Below, piece by piece: positions 1 through 8,012 of a stretch of 64,000 nucleotides of DNA. This stretch comes from Salipiger profundus (GTDB lineage Bacteria > Pseudomonadota > Alphaproteobacteria > Rhodobacterales > Rhodobacteraceae). Positions within the stretch are counted from its first letter, which is position 1. Every line of letters begins with the position of its first letter. A program made the translations under genes and the position numbers. The notes beneath the pieces are model-generated. The model saw nothing but the letters and a program-made list of their open reading frames with translations. It searched no databases and had not been told where the DNA came from. The stretch is taken from assembly GCF_001969385.1 (NCBI RefSeq), contig NZ_CP014796.1, forward strand, positions 1,815,501 to 1,879,500, in the 5' to 3' direction.

Positions 1-1045
1 GACGGTCCTCGGGGATGCGGCCGATGCCGGCGGCGAGCGCCTTGCGCGGGGTCCAGCCGTGTGCGGGCGCGCCGGCGATCTCGAGCCTGCCGGTGTCGGG
101 GGTGTCGAGCCCCGACAGCAGGTCGGCGAGGGCGCCCTGCCCGTTGCCGGAGACACCGGCGAGGCCGGTGATCTGGCCGGCCCGGAGGTCGAGGTGAAGA
201 TCGTGGAGGCCCGGGCGGTTGCCCTTGGCCGCGGTGCTCACGCCGTCCAGCCGCAGCAGCACGGGCCCGGGGCGGGCGGTGGCCGGCGCGGGTGCGGTGA
301 TCTCGGCACCGACCATCATCGTGGCGAGCTGGTGGCGATCGGTGTCGCGCGTGGCGACCTCGCCCGCGAGCCGGCCGTGACGCAGCACCAGCACACGCGA
401 CGAGATGGCCATGACCTCGTGCAGCTTGTGGCTGATGAAGATCACCGAGAGCCCCTGCGCCACCATCCGGCGCAGCGTCTCGAAGAGCGCGTCGGCCTCC
501 TGCGGGGTGAGCACGGCGGTGGGCTCGTCGAGGATCAGGATGCGGGCGTCGCGATAGAGCGCCTTGAGGATCTCGACGCGCTGCCGTTCGCCGACCGAGA
601 GCGCCGCGACGCGCGCGTCGGGATCGACCGCGAGGCCGAAGTCCTGCGCGAGCTGCGCCACCCGCCGCCGCGCCGCGCCGCGCCCGAGGCGGGGCGACCA
701 CAGCGGCTCGGTGCCGAGCAGGATGTTGTCGAGCACCGACATGTTGTCGGCGAGGGTGAAATGCTGGTGCACCATGCCGACGCCGGCGGCGAGCGCCGCG
801 CCGGGCTGACCGGCCGGCAGGCGCTGGCCGAAGACATCGACGGTGCCCTCGTCGGCGGTGTAGTGGCCGAAGAGGATGTTCATCAGCGTGGTCTTGCCGG
901 CACCGTTCTCGCCCAGCAGCGCCACGACCTCGCCGCGCCCCAGCGACAGCGAGATGCCGTCGTTCGCGACGAGGGGGCCGAAGCGCTTGGTGATGCCGGA
1001 GAGGCGCAGGACGGTGTCGTCCCGCGCCGGGTCTTCTGTCGTCAT
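1..1045 (-). CDS. Nucleoside/BMP-type ABC transporter ATP-binding protein (3' part cut off by the window edge)
   Basis: I translated this frame by hand. It opens at an ATG and stays open for 348 codons to the left edge, so the C-terminus is missing. Two ABC modules are seen: the first has Walker A GENGAGKTT near residue 42, signature-like LSVGERQRVEILKAL and Walker B ILILDEPTAVLTPQE; the second module begins about residue 245 with GVSGNGQGAL as its Walker A. The tandem-ATPase layout, and the SVGERQRVEI signature, are those of the YufO/NupA-type ATPases that pair with BMP-family binding proteins. It follows the binding-protein gene by 10 bases in one minus-strand operon; permease genes are expected beyond the edge. 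It should energise uptake of nucleosides or related compounds at the inner membrane. Exact substrate is inferred. Confidence 0.88.
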   Translation of the reverse strand, partial: MTTEDPARDDTVLRLSGITKRFGPLVANDGISLSLGRGEVVALLGENGAGKTTLMNILFGHYTADEGTVDVFGQRLPAGQPGAALAAGVGMVHQHFTLADNMSVLDNILLGTEPLWSPRLGRGAARRRVAQLAQDFGLAVDPDARVAALSVGERQRVEILKALYRDARILILDEPTAVLTPQEADALFETLRRMVAQGLSVIFISHKLHEVMAISSRVLVLRHGRLAGEVATRDTDRHQLATMMVGAEITAPAPATARPGPVLLRLDGVSTAAKGNRPGLHDLHLDLRAGQITGLAGVSGNGQGALADLLSGLDTPDTGRLEIAGAPAHGWTPRKALAAGIGRIPEDR

Positions 1046-1055
1046 GCGGATGCCG

Positions 1056-2087
1056 TCACGAGGAGGTGGGCTCGGTGTCGTCGATCTCGACCACGAATTC
1101 ACCGGACTTGATCTGCGCCTCGCGGGTTGCGACGAGGTCGAGCGCCTCCTGCGGGACCTTGCCCTCGAAGGTGCCGAGCGGGGCGAGCGAACAGCCGCCG
1201 TATTTCATGAAGCTGTAGACGCCGTAGTTGTCTGCCTCGAAGCTGCCGGCGGCGATCTGGTCGAGTGCGGCCTGCAGCGTCGGCTCGAAATGCCAGATGG
1301 CCGAGGCGACCACGGTGTCGGGGTAGTCTCCTTGCGTGTCGATGACGTTGCCGATGGCGAGAATGCCCTTTTCCTGCGCTGCGTCGGAGACGCCGAAGCG
1401 TTCCGCGTAGAGCAGGTCGGCACCGTTCTCGATCATCGCGAACGCGGTTTCCTTGGCCTTCGGCGGGTCGAACCACGAGCCGATGAAGCTGACCTGGAAG
1501 GTGGCGTCGGGCTTCATTTCCTTCACGCCGGCCATGAAGGCGTGCATCAGGCGGTTCACCTCGGGGATCGGGAAGCCGCCGACCATGCCGATGTTGCCGG
1601 TCTCGGTCATGGCGCCGGCGATGATGCCCGACAGGTAGGAGGCATCCTGGATGTAGTTGTCGAAGACCGACAGGTTCGGATAGGCCGGGTCGGGCATGAA
1701 GGACGAGCCCAGCAGGAAGGCGGTATCGGGGTAGTCGAGCACCACCTCGCGGGCCTCCTGCTCGACGCCGAAGATCTCGCCCACGATCAGCTTCACGCCG
1801 CTCTCGGCGTATTCGCGCATGACGCGCGGGTAGTCGGTGTTCGCGGTGTTCTCGCTGAAGGTGTAGGTGATCTGGCCATCCGCCTTGGCGGCCTCTGCGG
1901 CCTTGTGGATGCGGCTCACCCACTGCTGTTCGACCGGCACCGTGTAGATGCCCGCAACCGAGAGCGGCTCCTGCGCGAGCAGGCGGGCGGGCAGCAGGCC
2001 GGCACCGGCGGCGGCGGTGAACCCGGCGGAGCCCATGAGCATCCTTCGGCGGGTCATCTGGGCAAGAAGCGAGCGTGTGTCGGTCAT
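1056..2087 (-). CDS. BMP family ABC transporter substrate-binding protein
   Basis: 343 residues. The start is set at the ATG giving MTDTRSLLAQ, which has AGGGACAG upstream; the longer frame from 2162 has no clear ribosome site. A twin-arginine-like signal (MTRRRMLMG, then a hydrophobic AGF..AAGAGLL stretch) predicts export, probably by Tat, to the periplasm. The mature part is a periplasmic binding protein of the basic membrane protein (Bmp/Med) family, which binds purine nucleosides or similar ligands for an ABC importer. It lies immediately upstream of the matching ATPase and downstream of deoC, so nucleoside uptake linked to deoxyribose catabolism is the likely role. The ligand itself cannot be read from sequence. 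Confidence 0.88.
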   Translation of the reverse strand: MTDTRSLLAQMTRRRMLMGSAGFTAAAGAGLLPARLLAQEPLSVAGIYTVPVEQQWVSRIHKAAEAAKADGQITYTFSENTANTDYPRVMREYAESGVKLIVGEIFGVEQEAREVVLDYPDTAFLLGSSFMPDPAYPNLSVFDNYIQDASYLSGIIAGAMTETGNIGMVGGFPIPEVNRLMHAFMAGVKEMKPDATFQVSFIGSWFDPPKAKETAFAMIENGADLLYAERFGVSDAAQEKGILAIGNVIDTQGDYPDTVVASAIWHFEPTLQAALDQIAAGSFEADNYGVYSFMKYGGCSLAPLGTFEGKVPQEALDLVATREAQIKSGEFVVEIDDTEPTSS

Positions 2088-2120
2088 CTGTGACTGTCCC
2101 TGTCGGTTGGTGTCTAATTT

Positions 2121-2136
2121 TTGACCAAACGGTAAG
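2121..2136. promoter_or_regulatory. Candidate operator upstream of the BMP transporter operon
   Basis: TTGACC-AAAC-GGTAAG is a near-inverted repeat of the TTGACC-N4-GGTCAA type, 33 bases upstream of the binding-protein start. E. coli RutR, a pyrimidine-responsive TetR protein, recognises TTGACCA-N2-TGGTCAA, so a related nucleobase-sensing repressor is a reasonable guess. The right half is imperfect. Confidence 0.35.
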
Positions 2137-2238
2137 GGATCAGGCAGCGCCACGTAAAGCACGAAGCGTGACAGACGGGTATTTTTGCCCGTTTTCCAAA
2201 CACGGGCGCCGGTCGCGCCCGGATAATGGGCAGGCCCG

Positions 2239-3240
2239 TCAGGCGAGCGCGTGCCGCCAGCTTGCCGAGTAGGCGCCGGTGACGTGGTGCTCGAGCTGGC
2301 GCTCGATGTCGCCGAGCAGGCTCGATGCGCCGAAGCGGAAGAGATCCGGGCGCAGCCAGCGGTCGCCCAGCTCTTCCTTGACCAGCGCGAGGTAGGTCGC
2401 CGCGTCCTTGGCCTTGGAGATGCCGCCGGCGGGCTTGTAGCCGACGCGGTAGCCGGTGCGCGCGTAGTACTCGCGGATCGCGCGCATCATCACGAGGCTG
2501 ACGGGCAGGGTGGCGTTCACGCCTTCCTTGCCGGTCGAGGTCTTGATGAAGTCGGCACCGGCCATCATGCAGACCAGCGAGGCGCGCGCGACGTTCTGCA
2601 GCGTGCCGAGTTCGCCGGTGGCGAGGATCGCCTTGACGTGCGCCTCGCCGCAGGCCTCGCGGAAGGCACGCATCTCTTCGTAGAGCCCCTGCCAGTCGCC
2701 GGTCAGCACCTTGCGGCGCGAGATGACGATGTCGATCTCGCGGGCGCCTGCTTTCACGCTCTCGCCGATCTCGGCGACGCGCAGGGCAAAGGGCGACAGG
2801 CCGGCGGGAAAGCCGGTCGAGACCGCCGCGACCGGGATGCCCGAGCCTTGAAGCGCCGAGACCGCCGGGGCGATCATGTCATGGTAGACGCAGACCGCGC
2901 CCACGGTGAGCCCGGGCAGGCCGATGGCTTCGAGGATGTCGGCGCGCACCGGCTGCTTCGCCTTGGCGCAGAGCCGCGCGACACGGCCGGGGGTGTCGTC
3001 GCCCGCCAGCGTGGTGAGGTCGATGCAGGAGATGGCGCGGGCCATCCACGCGGCCTGGTGATCCTTCTTGACGCTGCGCCGGCCCGGCAGGGTCGCGGCG
3101 CGCCGCTCGATGGCCGAGCGGTTGGCGCGGGCACGCATCACCCAGTCCATGTCGAGCGGCATGCCGGGATTGCGCGGCTCGACCGCCTGCGGCAGTTGCG
3201 TGGCAAGGTCCGTCGTGGCGGTGGTCTGCGTCGTGGTCAT
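2239..3240 (-). CDS. deoC: Deoxyribose-phosphate aldolase
   Basis: 333 residues, longer than the E. coli enzyme because of an N-terminal extension of about 70 residues. It cleaves 2-deoxyribose-5-phosphate to glyceraldehyde-3-phosphate and acetaldehyde in nucleoside catabolism. The Schiff-base lysine sits in ADFIKTSTGKEG, and the second catalytic lysine in GYKPAGGI; HVKAILATGEL is also typical. The ATG at 3240 is chosen because AGAGGG lies 8 bases upstream; the in-frame GTG at 3249 is too close to that site. It is upstream of the BMP transporter genes (about 150 bases), which makes a coherent nucleoside uptake and breakdown unit. Confidence 0.92.
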   Translation of the reverse strand: MTTTQTTATTDLATQLPQAVEPRNPGMPLDMDWVMRARANRSAIERRAATLPGRRSVKKDHQAAWMARAISCIDLTTLAGDDTPGRVARLCAKAKQPVRADILEAIGLPGLTVGAVCVYHDMIAPAVSALQGSGIPVAAVSTGFPAGLSPFALRVAEIGESVKAGAREIDIVISRRKVLTGDWQGLYEEMRAFREACGEAHVKAILATGELGTLQNVARASLVCMMAGADFIKTSTGKEGVNATLPVSLVMMRAIREYYARTGYRVGYKPAGGISKAKDAATYLALVKEELGDRWLRPDLFRFGASSLLGDIERQLEHHVTGAYSASWRHALA

Positions 3241-3303
3241 CGTGGTCACCCTCTTTGCCGGACGTTCGCATGCGCCCCGCCCGCGGGCAAGGCCGCCATG
3301 GCG

Positions 3304-3984
3304 TCAACGGATGCGGTTCGACACCCAGCGCAGGAAGCGGTTCTTCTGCGGGCGCAGCAGCTCGAGGTGAAGGATGCGCGGGCGCGGGGCGTCGGACCAG
3401 ATGAGCTCCGAGGCCTCGAAGACGCGCTTGTTGAACTGCGGCGGAAAGACGTAGAAGGCGACGTCCGAGCGCCAGAGCACCTCGCGGAACGACGGCTGGT
3501 CGATGCCCATGCCGCTGGCCGCGAAGGTCTCGGCCCAGTCGCGGAAGAAGTCGAGCACAGCGGGCGTCTTGCGATAGAGCAGCACGCCGGTGTTGATCTC
3601 GGGAAAGGTGTCGGGCAGGTCCAGCGCGATCTTCTTCTGGTGGCGCGGGCGGTGCCACAGGATCACCTGCGTGCCGCACATCTCGTACTTGCGCAGAAGA
3701 TCGAAGAACGACGACAGGTCGGCGCGCACGATGGTGTCGTTGTCGAGGAACAGCGTCTCGTCGTAGGGGCTTTCGCCGAGCACGTTGACCTTGGGCCGCT
3801 TCAGCCCCTCGGGGATGAAGAACGCCTGGTCGAAACCGCTGGTGTCGTCGCCCTCCTTGCACCAGATCGCGGTGCCGAGGTCGGGGTTCCATTTCTTCAC
3901 GCTCGCCGCCGAGCGCCGCGCCACGTCGACGTGATCGCGGCCCCAGGCCACGTAGACCACGCCGCGCTTCGGTTCCTGAGCCAT
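3304..3984 (-). CDS. Putative glycosyltransferase / nucleotide-diphospho-sugar transferase-like protein
   Basis: 226 residues, starting at the ATG giving MAQEPKRGVVYVAWG with a purine-rich GGGGG ribosome site. No signal peptide, so cytoplasmic. An N-terminal strand VVYVAWG is followed by FLDNDTIV near residue 91, a DxD-like metal and nucleotide-sugar motif as in GT-A fold transferases (GT8-like or PF03407-like). Later PEINTGVLLYRK and GIDQPSF match the usual acceptor-side motifs of these families. Donor and acceptor are unknown. It sits between deoC and an oppositely oriented ABM gene with no functional link visible. Confidence 0.55.
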   Translation of the reverse strand: MAQEPKRGVVYVAWGRDHVDVARRSAASVKKWNPDLGTAIWCKEGDDTSGFDQAFFIPEGLKRPKVNVLGESPYDETLFLDNDTIVRADLSSFFDLLRKYEMCGTQVILWHRPRHQKKIALDLPDTFPEINTGVLLYRKTPAVLDFFRDWAETFAASGMGIDQPSFREVLWRSDVAFYVFPPQFNKRVFEASELIWSDAPRPRILHLELLRPQKNRFLRWVSNRIR

Positions 3985-4117
3985 AGCATCCCCCTTGAGC
4001 CCTGCGCCCCGGCATACGCGCCGCGCGCCGGGCTGTAAATCCGCGAGCGGTCGGCGGCGCTTGGAAGCGGGGGCGCACTCGGGCAGGATGCCGGCCAGCA
4101 AGACCAGGGAGGAGCCC

Positions 4118-4462
4118 ATGATCGCCATCATCTTCGAAGTCATCCCCGCAGAGGGGCGCCGCGACGACTATCTCGACATCGCCGCCGAGATGCGCCCGAT
4201 GGTCGCCGAGGTCGAGGGGTTCCTCTCGGTCGAGCGGTTCGAGAGCCTGACGAACCCCGGCAAGCTGCTCTCGATCAGCTTCTTCGAGGACGAGGCGGCG
4301 GTGACGCGCTGGCGCCAGCTTGCCGCCCATCGCGGCGCGCAGCGGGCCGGGCGCGAGGGCATCTTCGCGGACTACCGGCTCAAGGTCTGCCACGTCCTGC
4401 GTGACTACGGCATGACCGACCGCGCCGAGGCGCCACGGGACAGCCTTGCCGAGCACGGCTGA
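4118..4462 (+). CDS. Antibiotic biosynthesis monooxygenase (ABM) domain protein
   Basis: 114 residues. The start MIAIIFEVIPAEG is preceded by AGGGAGGAG; the longer open frame from 3995 is not needed. The sequence matches the small ABM fold (dimeric ferredoxin-like barrel): an opening strand, then YLDIAAEMRPMVAEVEGFLSVE, and a later LLSISFFEDEAAVTRWR strand-helix. Members range from monooxygenases to heme-degrading enzymes; no residue here fixes a substrate. It stands alone, divergent from the glycosyltransferase-like gene, and likely ends before the hairpin at 4492. Confidence 0.75.
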   Translation: MIAIIFEVIPAEGRRDDYLDIAAEMRPMVAEVEGFLSVERFESLTNPGKLLSISFFEDEAAVTRWRQLAAHRGAQRAGREGIFADYRLKVCHVLRDYGMTDRAEAPRDSLAEHG

Positions 4463-4491
4463 GCGTCGTCGCGCGCCCTCTGGAAACGCAA

Positions 4492-4514
4492 GACGCCGGG
4501 CAGGGCCCGGCGTC
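4492..4514 (-). terminator. Hairpin downstream of the aminotransferase gene
   Basis: GACGCCGGG and CCCGGCGTC form a perfect 9-bp stem with a 5-base loop, lying between convergent genes. On the minus strand it is followed by TCTTGCGTTT, a weak T-rich tail, so it fits best as the terminator of the sseA-aminotransferase operon. Confidence 0.5.
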
Positions 4515-4555
4515 GAGGAATGCGCTGCGGGGCGGCCTTGCCCCGCGGGTGCGGA

Positions 4556-5740
4556 TCAGATGCCCGCCTTGATGATAGCTTCCGCGAGGATCGGCACGGT
4601 GGTCTTGTTGAGACCCGCGATGTTCAGCCGCGAGTCGCCGACCATGTAGATGCCGCTGTCCTTGCGCATGGTCTCGACCTGCTCGGGCGTGGCGCCGAGG
4701 CGCGAGAACATGCCGCGGTGCTGGGCGAGGAAGCCGAAGCGATCCGAGCCCGACAGGCGCTGCAGTTCCGAGGCGAGCTGCTCGCGCAGGCCCAGCATCG
4801 AGGTGCGGACCTCTTCCAGCTCGGCGGCCCAGTCGGCGCGCAGCTCCTCGTCGTTGAGAACCATCGTCACCAGCCGTGCGCCGTGGTCCGGCGGGAACGA
4901 GAAGTTCTGCCGGTTCAGGTAGTTCAGCGTCTGCTGGTTGAGCTTGGTGCGCGATGCGTCCTTGCTCACCGCCATCAGCAGGCCGGTGCGCTCGCGGTAG
5001 ATGCCGAAGTTCTTCGAGCAGCTCGCGGCGATCAGCACCTCGGGCATCTTCTCGGCCACGAGCCGCACGCCCTCGGCATCGGTGTCGAGACCGTCACCGA
5101 AGCCCTGGTAGGCGATGTCGATCATCGGCACCGCCTCGCGCTCGAGCAGCAGCTCGATCACGGCCTTCCACTGCGACAGGTTCAGGTTGGCGCCGGTGGG
5201 GTTGTGGCAGCAGCCGTGCAGCAGCACCACGTCGCCCGGCATCACCTGGTGCAGGTCGGCGATCATCCCGGTGAAGTCGACCGAGCGGGTCTCGTTGTCG
5301 AAGTAGCGGTAGGGCACGAACTCGATGCCCATGTGCTTGAGGATCGACAGGTGGTTCGGCCAGGTCGGGTCCGAGACGAAGACGCGCGCCTTGGGGTTGG
5401 CCGAGCGGATCAGGTCGAAGGCCTGCCGGACCGCGCCGGTGCCGCCGGGGGTGGCCGCCGCCGCGACAGTCTCGCGCGGGACGGAGTCGCCGAGCACGAG
5501 GTTGACCATCGCGTCGGAAAAGCCCGGATCGCCCGCAAGCCCGGTGTAGGACTTGGTGGTCTCGGTTTCCCACAGGCGCTTTTCGGCGGTCTTGATGGCG
5601 CGCATGATCGGCGTGTTGCCGCTGGCGTCCTTGTAGACACCGACGCCGAGGTCGACCTTCTGCTCGCGCGGGTCTTCGCGATAGGCCTGCATCAGCATCA
5701 GGATCTTGTCGGCGGGTTGTTCCTTGAGGTTCTCGAACAT
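4556..5740 (-). CDS. Aromatic amino acid / aspartate aminotransferase (PLP, class I)
   Basis: 394 residues, starting at MFENLKEQPADKIL; its ATG overlaps the sseA stop by one base (TGATG), so translation is coupled. Class I fold: VDLGVGVYKD near the N-terminus, HGCCHNPTGANL for the PLP region, DIAYQGFGDGL, and the Schiff-base lysine in AASCSKNFGIYRER. The C-terminal arginine (DSRLNIAGL) binds the substrate carboxylate. This is the TyrB/AspC-like group that acts on aromatic amino acids and aspartate; several members also transaminate cysteine to 3-mercaptopyruvate. Being coupled to a 3-mercaptopyruvate sulfurtransferase makes that activity likely here (inference). Confidence 0.9.
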   Translation of the reverse strand: MFENLKEQPADKILMLMQAYREDPREQKVDLGVGVYKDASGNTPIMRAIKTAEKRLWETETTKSYTGLAGDPGFSDAMVNLVLGDSVPRETVAAAATPGGTGAVRQAFDLIRSANPKARVFVSDPTWPNHLSILKHMGIEFVPYRYFDNETRSVDFTGMIADLHQVMPGDVVLLHGCCHNPTGANLNLSQWKAVIELLLEREAVPMIDIAYQGFGDGLDTDAEGVRLVAEKMPEVLIAASCSKNFGIYRERTGLLMAVSKDASRTKLNQQTLNYLNRQNFSFPPDHGARLVTMVLNDEELRADWAAELEEVRTSMLGLREQLASELQRLSGSDRFGFLAQHRGMFSRLGATPEQVETMRKDSGIYMVGDSRLNIAGLNKTTVPILAEAIIKAGI

Positions 5741-6597
5741 CAGGTCTCTCCGGTGGCGACGGGCAGGGTGGGGAATTGCCCCCACTCGCTCCAGGACCCG
5801 TCATACAGGGAATGGTCATCCTTGCCCACGCGAGTGAGGGCAAGGTTCAGGATGGCGGCGGTCACGCCCGATCCGCAGGAGGTAATCGCCGGCCTCGAAA
5901 GGTCCACCCCGGCAGCCTCGAAGACGCCGCGCAGGGCATCGGGTGACTTGAGCGTCCCGTCACCGTCGAGAAGCGCCGTGAAGGGCACGTTCTTCGATCC
6001 GGGGATGTGGCCGGCGCGCAGGCCGGGGCGGGGCTCTTCGACCTCGCCGCGGAAGCGCTCGGGGGCGCGGGCATCGAGGATCTCGGTGTCCTTGAGCTTG
6101 GCCGCGGCCGAGACCTGCGTCACGTCCTTGACCATCTGGTTCTGCCGCCGGACGGTCATGTGCCGGTCGCGGATGATAGGCGGCATGTCCTCGATCTCGC
6201 GGCCCTCGGCCTGCCACTTCGGGAAGCCGCCGTCGAGCACCGCCACGTCGGGCTGGCCCATGAGCTTGAACAGCCACCACACGCGGGCGGCCGAGAACAG
6301 GCCTGCGCCATCGTAGACCACCACCTGGTGCCCGTCGCCGACGCCGAGCGCGCGCATCCGCGACATGAACTTCTCGACCGGGGGCACCATGTGCGGCAGC
6401 TCCGAGCGGGCGTCGCTCACGTCGTCGATGTCGAAGAAGCGGGCGCCGGGAATATGCGCGGCCTCGTATTCGGCGCGCGGATCGCGGCCGGACCCCGGCA
6501 TGTACCAGCTTGCATCGAGGATGCGCAGGTCGGGATCCTTCAGATGCGTCGCCAGCCAGTCCGTGGAAACAAGCGTCTTGGGATCGTCTTGCGTCAT
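5740..6597 (-). CDS. sseA: 3-mercaptopyruvate sulfurtransferase
   Basis: 285 residues, start ATG with GGGAGGG upstream. Two rhodanese domains: the N-terminal one (residues about 10-135, DASWYMPG, HIPGARFFDID) is catalytically inactive, and the C-terminal one (about 165-280) carries the active-site loop CGSGVTA, the mercaptopyruvate type rather than the thiosulfate type. It moves sulfur from 3-mercaptopyruvate to thiol acceptors in the cytoplasm. The coupled aminotransferase probably supplies its substrate from cysteine. Confidence 0.93.
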   Translation of the reverse strand: MTQDDPKTLVSTDWLATHLKDPDLRILDASWYMPGSGRDPRAEYEAAHIPGARFFDIDDVSDARSELPHMVPPVEKFMSRMRALGVGDGHQVVVYDGAGLFSAARVWWLFKLMGQPDVAVLDGGFPKWQAEGREIEDMPPIIRDRHMTVRRQNQMVKDVTQVSAAAKLKDTEILDARAPERFRGEVEEPRPGLRAGHIPGSKNVPFTALLDGDGTLKSPDALRGVFEAAGVDLSRPAITSCGSGVTAAILNLALTRVGKDDHSLYDGSWSEWGQFPTLPVATGET

Positions 6598-6692
6598 GTG
6601 GCACCCTCCCGGCAGTCAGCGTCGCAAAGTCTCTAAGCGGCGGGCCCCTGTTTTACAAGAGGACGCAGGGTAAAGCGGGCGGATGGCGCGGG

Positions 6693-8009
6693 TCAGTCGC
6701 CGCGTTCGCGCCGGAGCCTGTCGAAATACTCGACCCGCTTCTTCAGATCGCGTTCGAAACCGCGTTCGACCGGGCTGTAGAAACGCTGGCGGCCCATGTC
6801 CTCGGGAAAGTAGTCCTGGCCGGAAAACCCGTCCTCGGCGTCGTGGTCGTAGGCATAGCCCGAGCCGTAGCCCTGGTCCTTCATCAGCCGCGTCGGCGCG
6901 TTGAGGATATGCTTGGGCGGCATCAGCGAGCCGGTCTTCTTCGCGGCCGCCCGCGCTGCCTTGTAGGCGACGTAGGCGCCGTTCGATTTCGGCGCGAGCG
7001 CGAGGTAGACCAGCGCGTTGGCCAGCGCCAGTTCGCCCTCGGGCGAGCCGAGCCGCTCGTAGGTCTGCCAGCTGTCGATGCAGACCGCCTGCGCCTGCGG
7101 GTCGGCAAGGCCGATGTCCTCCACCGCCATGCGCGTCAGCCGTCGTGCGAGGAAGCGCGGGTCTTCGCCGGCATCGAGCATCCGCGCGAACCAGTAGAGC
7201 GCCGCGTCCGGGTCGGAGCCGCGCACCGACTTGTGCAGTGCCGAGATCAGGTTGTAATGGCCGTCGCCCGACTTGTCGTATTGCGCCGCGCGCCGCATCA
7301 GCCGGTGGGTGAGCTGGTCGGTCGAGAGCTTGCCCTCGAGCCCGCGCCACGCCATCACCTGCTCGATGAGGTTGAGCAGCGCCCGACCGTCGCCATCGGC
7401 CATCTCGAGCAGCGCCTCGCGGGCGTGACCGTCGAGCGGAAGCGTCCGGTCGAGCAGTTTCTCGGCGCGCTGCGCGAGCCGTTCGAGATCGGCGAGCCCG
7501 AGCCGGTCCAGCACCAGCACCTGCGCGCGGCTCAGAAGCGCCGCGTTGAGCTCGAAGCTCGGGTTCTCGGTGGTGGCGCCCACGAGCAGGATGGTGCCGT
7601 CTTCCATGTGCGGCAGAAACCCATCCTGCTGCGCCTTGTTGAAGCGGTGTATCTCGTCGACGAACAGCAGCGTGCCCTGGCCGTTGGCATGGCGGTGCTT
7701 GGCTGCCTCGAAGACCTTGCGCAGCTCGGGCACCCCGGTGAAGATCGCGCTGATCTGGACGAAATGCAGCTCGGTGGCATCTGCCAGCAGCCGCGCGATG
7801 GTGGTCTTGCCGACACCCGGCGGGCCCCAGAACACGATGCTCGACAGGGTGCCCGAGGCCAGCATCACGCCCAGCGGAGACTCCGGCCCGAGCACCTGTT
7901 CCTGCCCGATCACCTCGTCGAGCCGCGCCGGACGCAGCCGGTCGGCAAGCGGCCGGGGGCCGCCGCCTTCGGTCGGTGCAGGGTCGGAGCTGTCGAAGAG
8001 GTCGGCCAA
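6693..8009 (-). CDS. rarA: Replication-associated recombination protein A (clamp-loader-like AAA+ ATPase)
   Basis: 438 residues. The start is a TTG giving MADLFDSSD, three bases after the stop of the protease gene; the MADLFD opening is typical of RarA, so I keep it over any internal start. AAA+ signatures: Walker A GPPGVGKTT about residue 60, Walker B LLFVDEIHRFNK about residue 112, sensor-1 GATTENPSF, and the C-terminal MgsA region with GYAYDHDAEDGFSGQDYFPE. It acts at stalled replication forks. The protease-rarA pairing appears transcriptionally and probably translationally linked. Confidence 0.94.
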   Translation of the reverse strand: MADLFDSSDPAPTEGGGPRPLADRLRPARLDEVIGQEQVLGPESPLGVMLASGTLSSIVFWGPPGVGKTTIARLLADATELHFVQISAIFTGVPELRKVFEAAKHRHANGQGTLLFVDEIHRFNKAQQDGFLPHMEDGTILLVGATTENPSFELNAALLSRAQVLVLDRLGLADLERLAQRAEKLLDRTLPLDGHAREALLEMADGDGRALLNLIEQVMAWRGLEGKLSTDQLTHRLMRRAAQYDKSGDGHYNLISALHKSVRGSDPDAALYWFARMLDAGEDPRFLARRLTRMAVEDIGLADPQAQAVCIDSWQTYERLGSPEGELALANALVYLALAPKSNGAYVAYKAARAAAKKTGSLMPPKHILNAPTRLMKDQGYGSGYAYDHDAEDGFSGQDYFPEDMGRQRFYSPVERGFERDLKKRVEYFDRLRRERGD

Positions 8010-8012
8010 GGC

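Noticed and set aside
2251..4038. Long plus-strand frame antisense to deoC and the glycosyltransferase-like gene
   Set aside because: No ribosome site, no recognisable domain, low-complexity composition; the minus-strand genes are clear.
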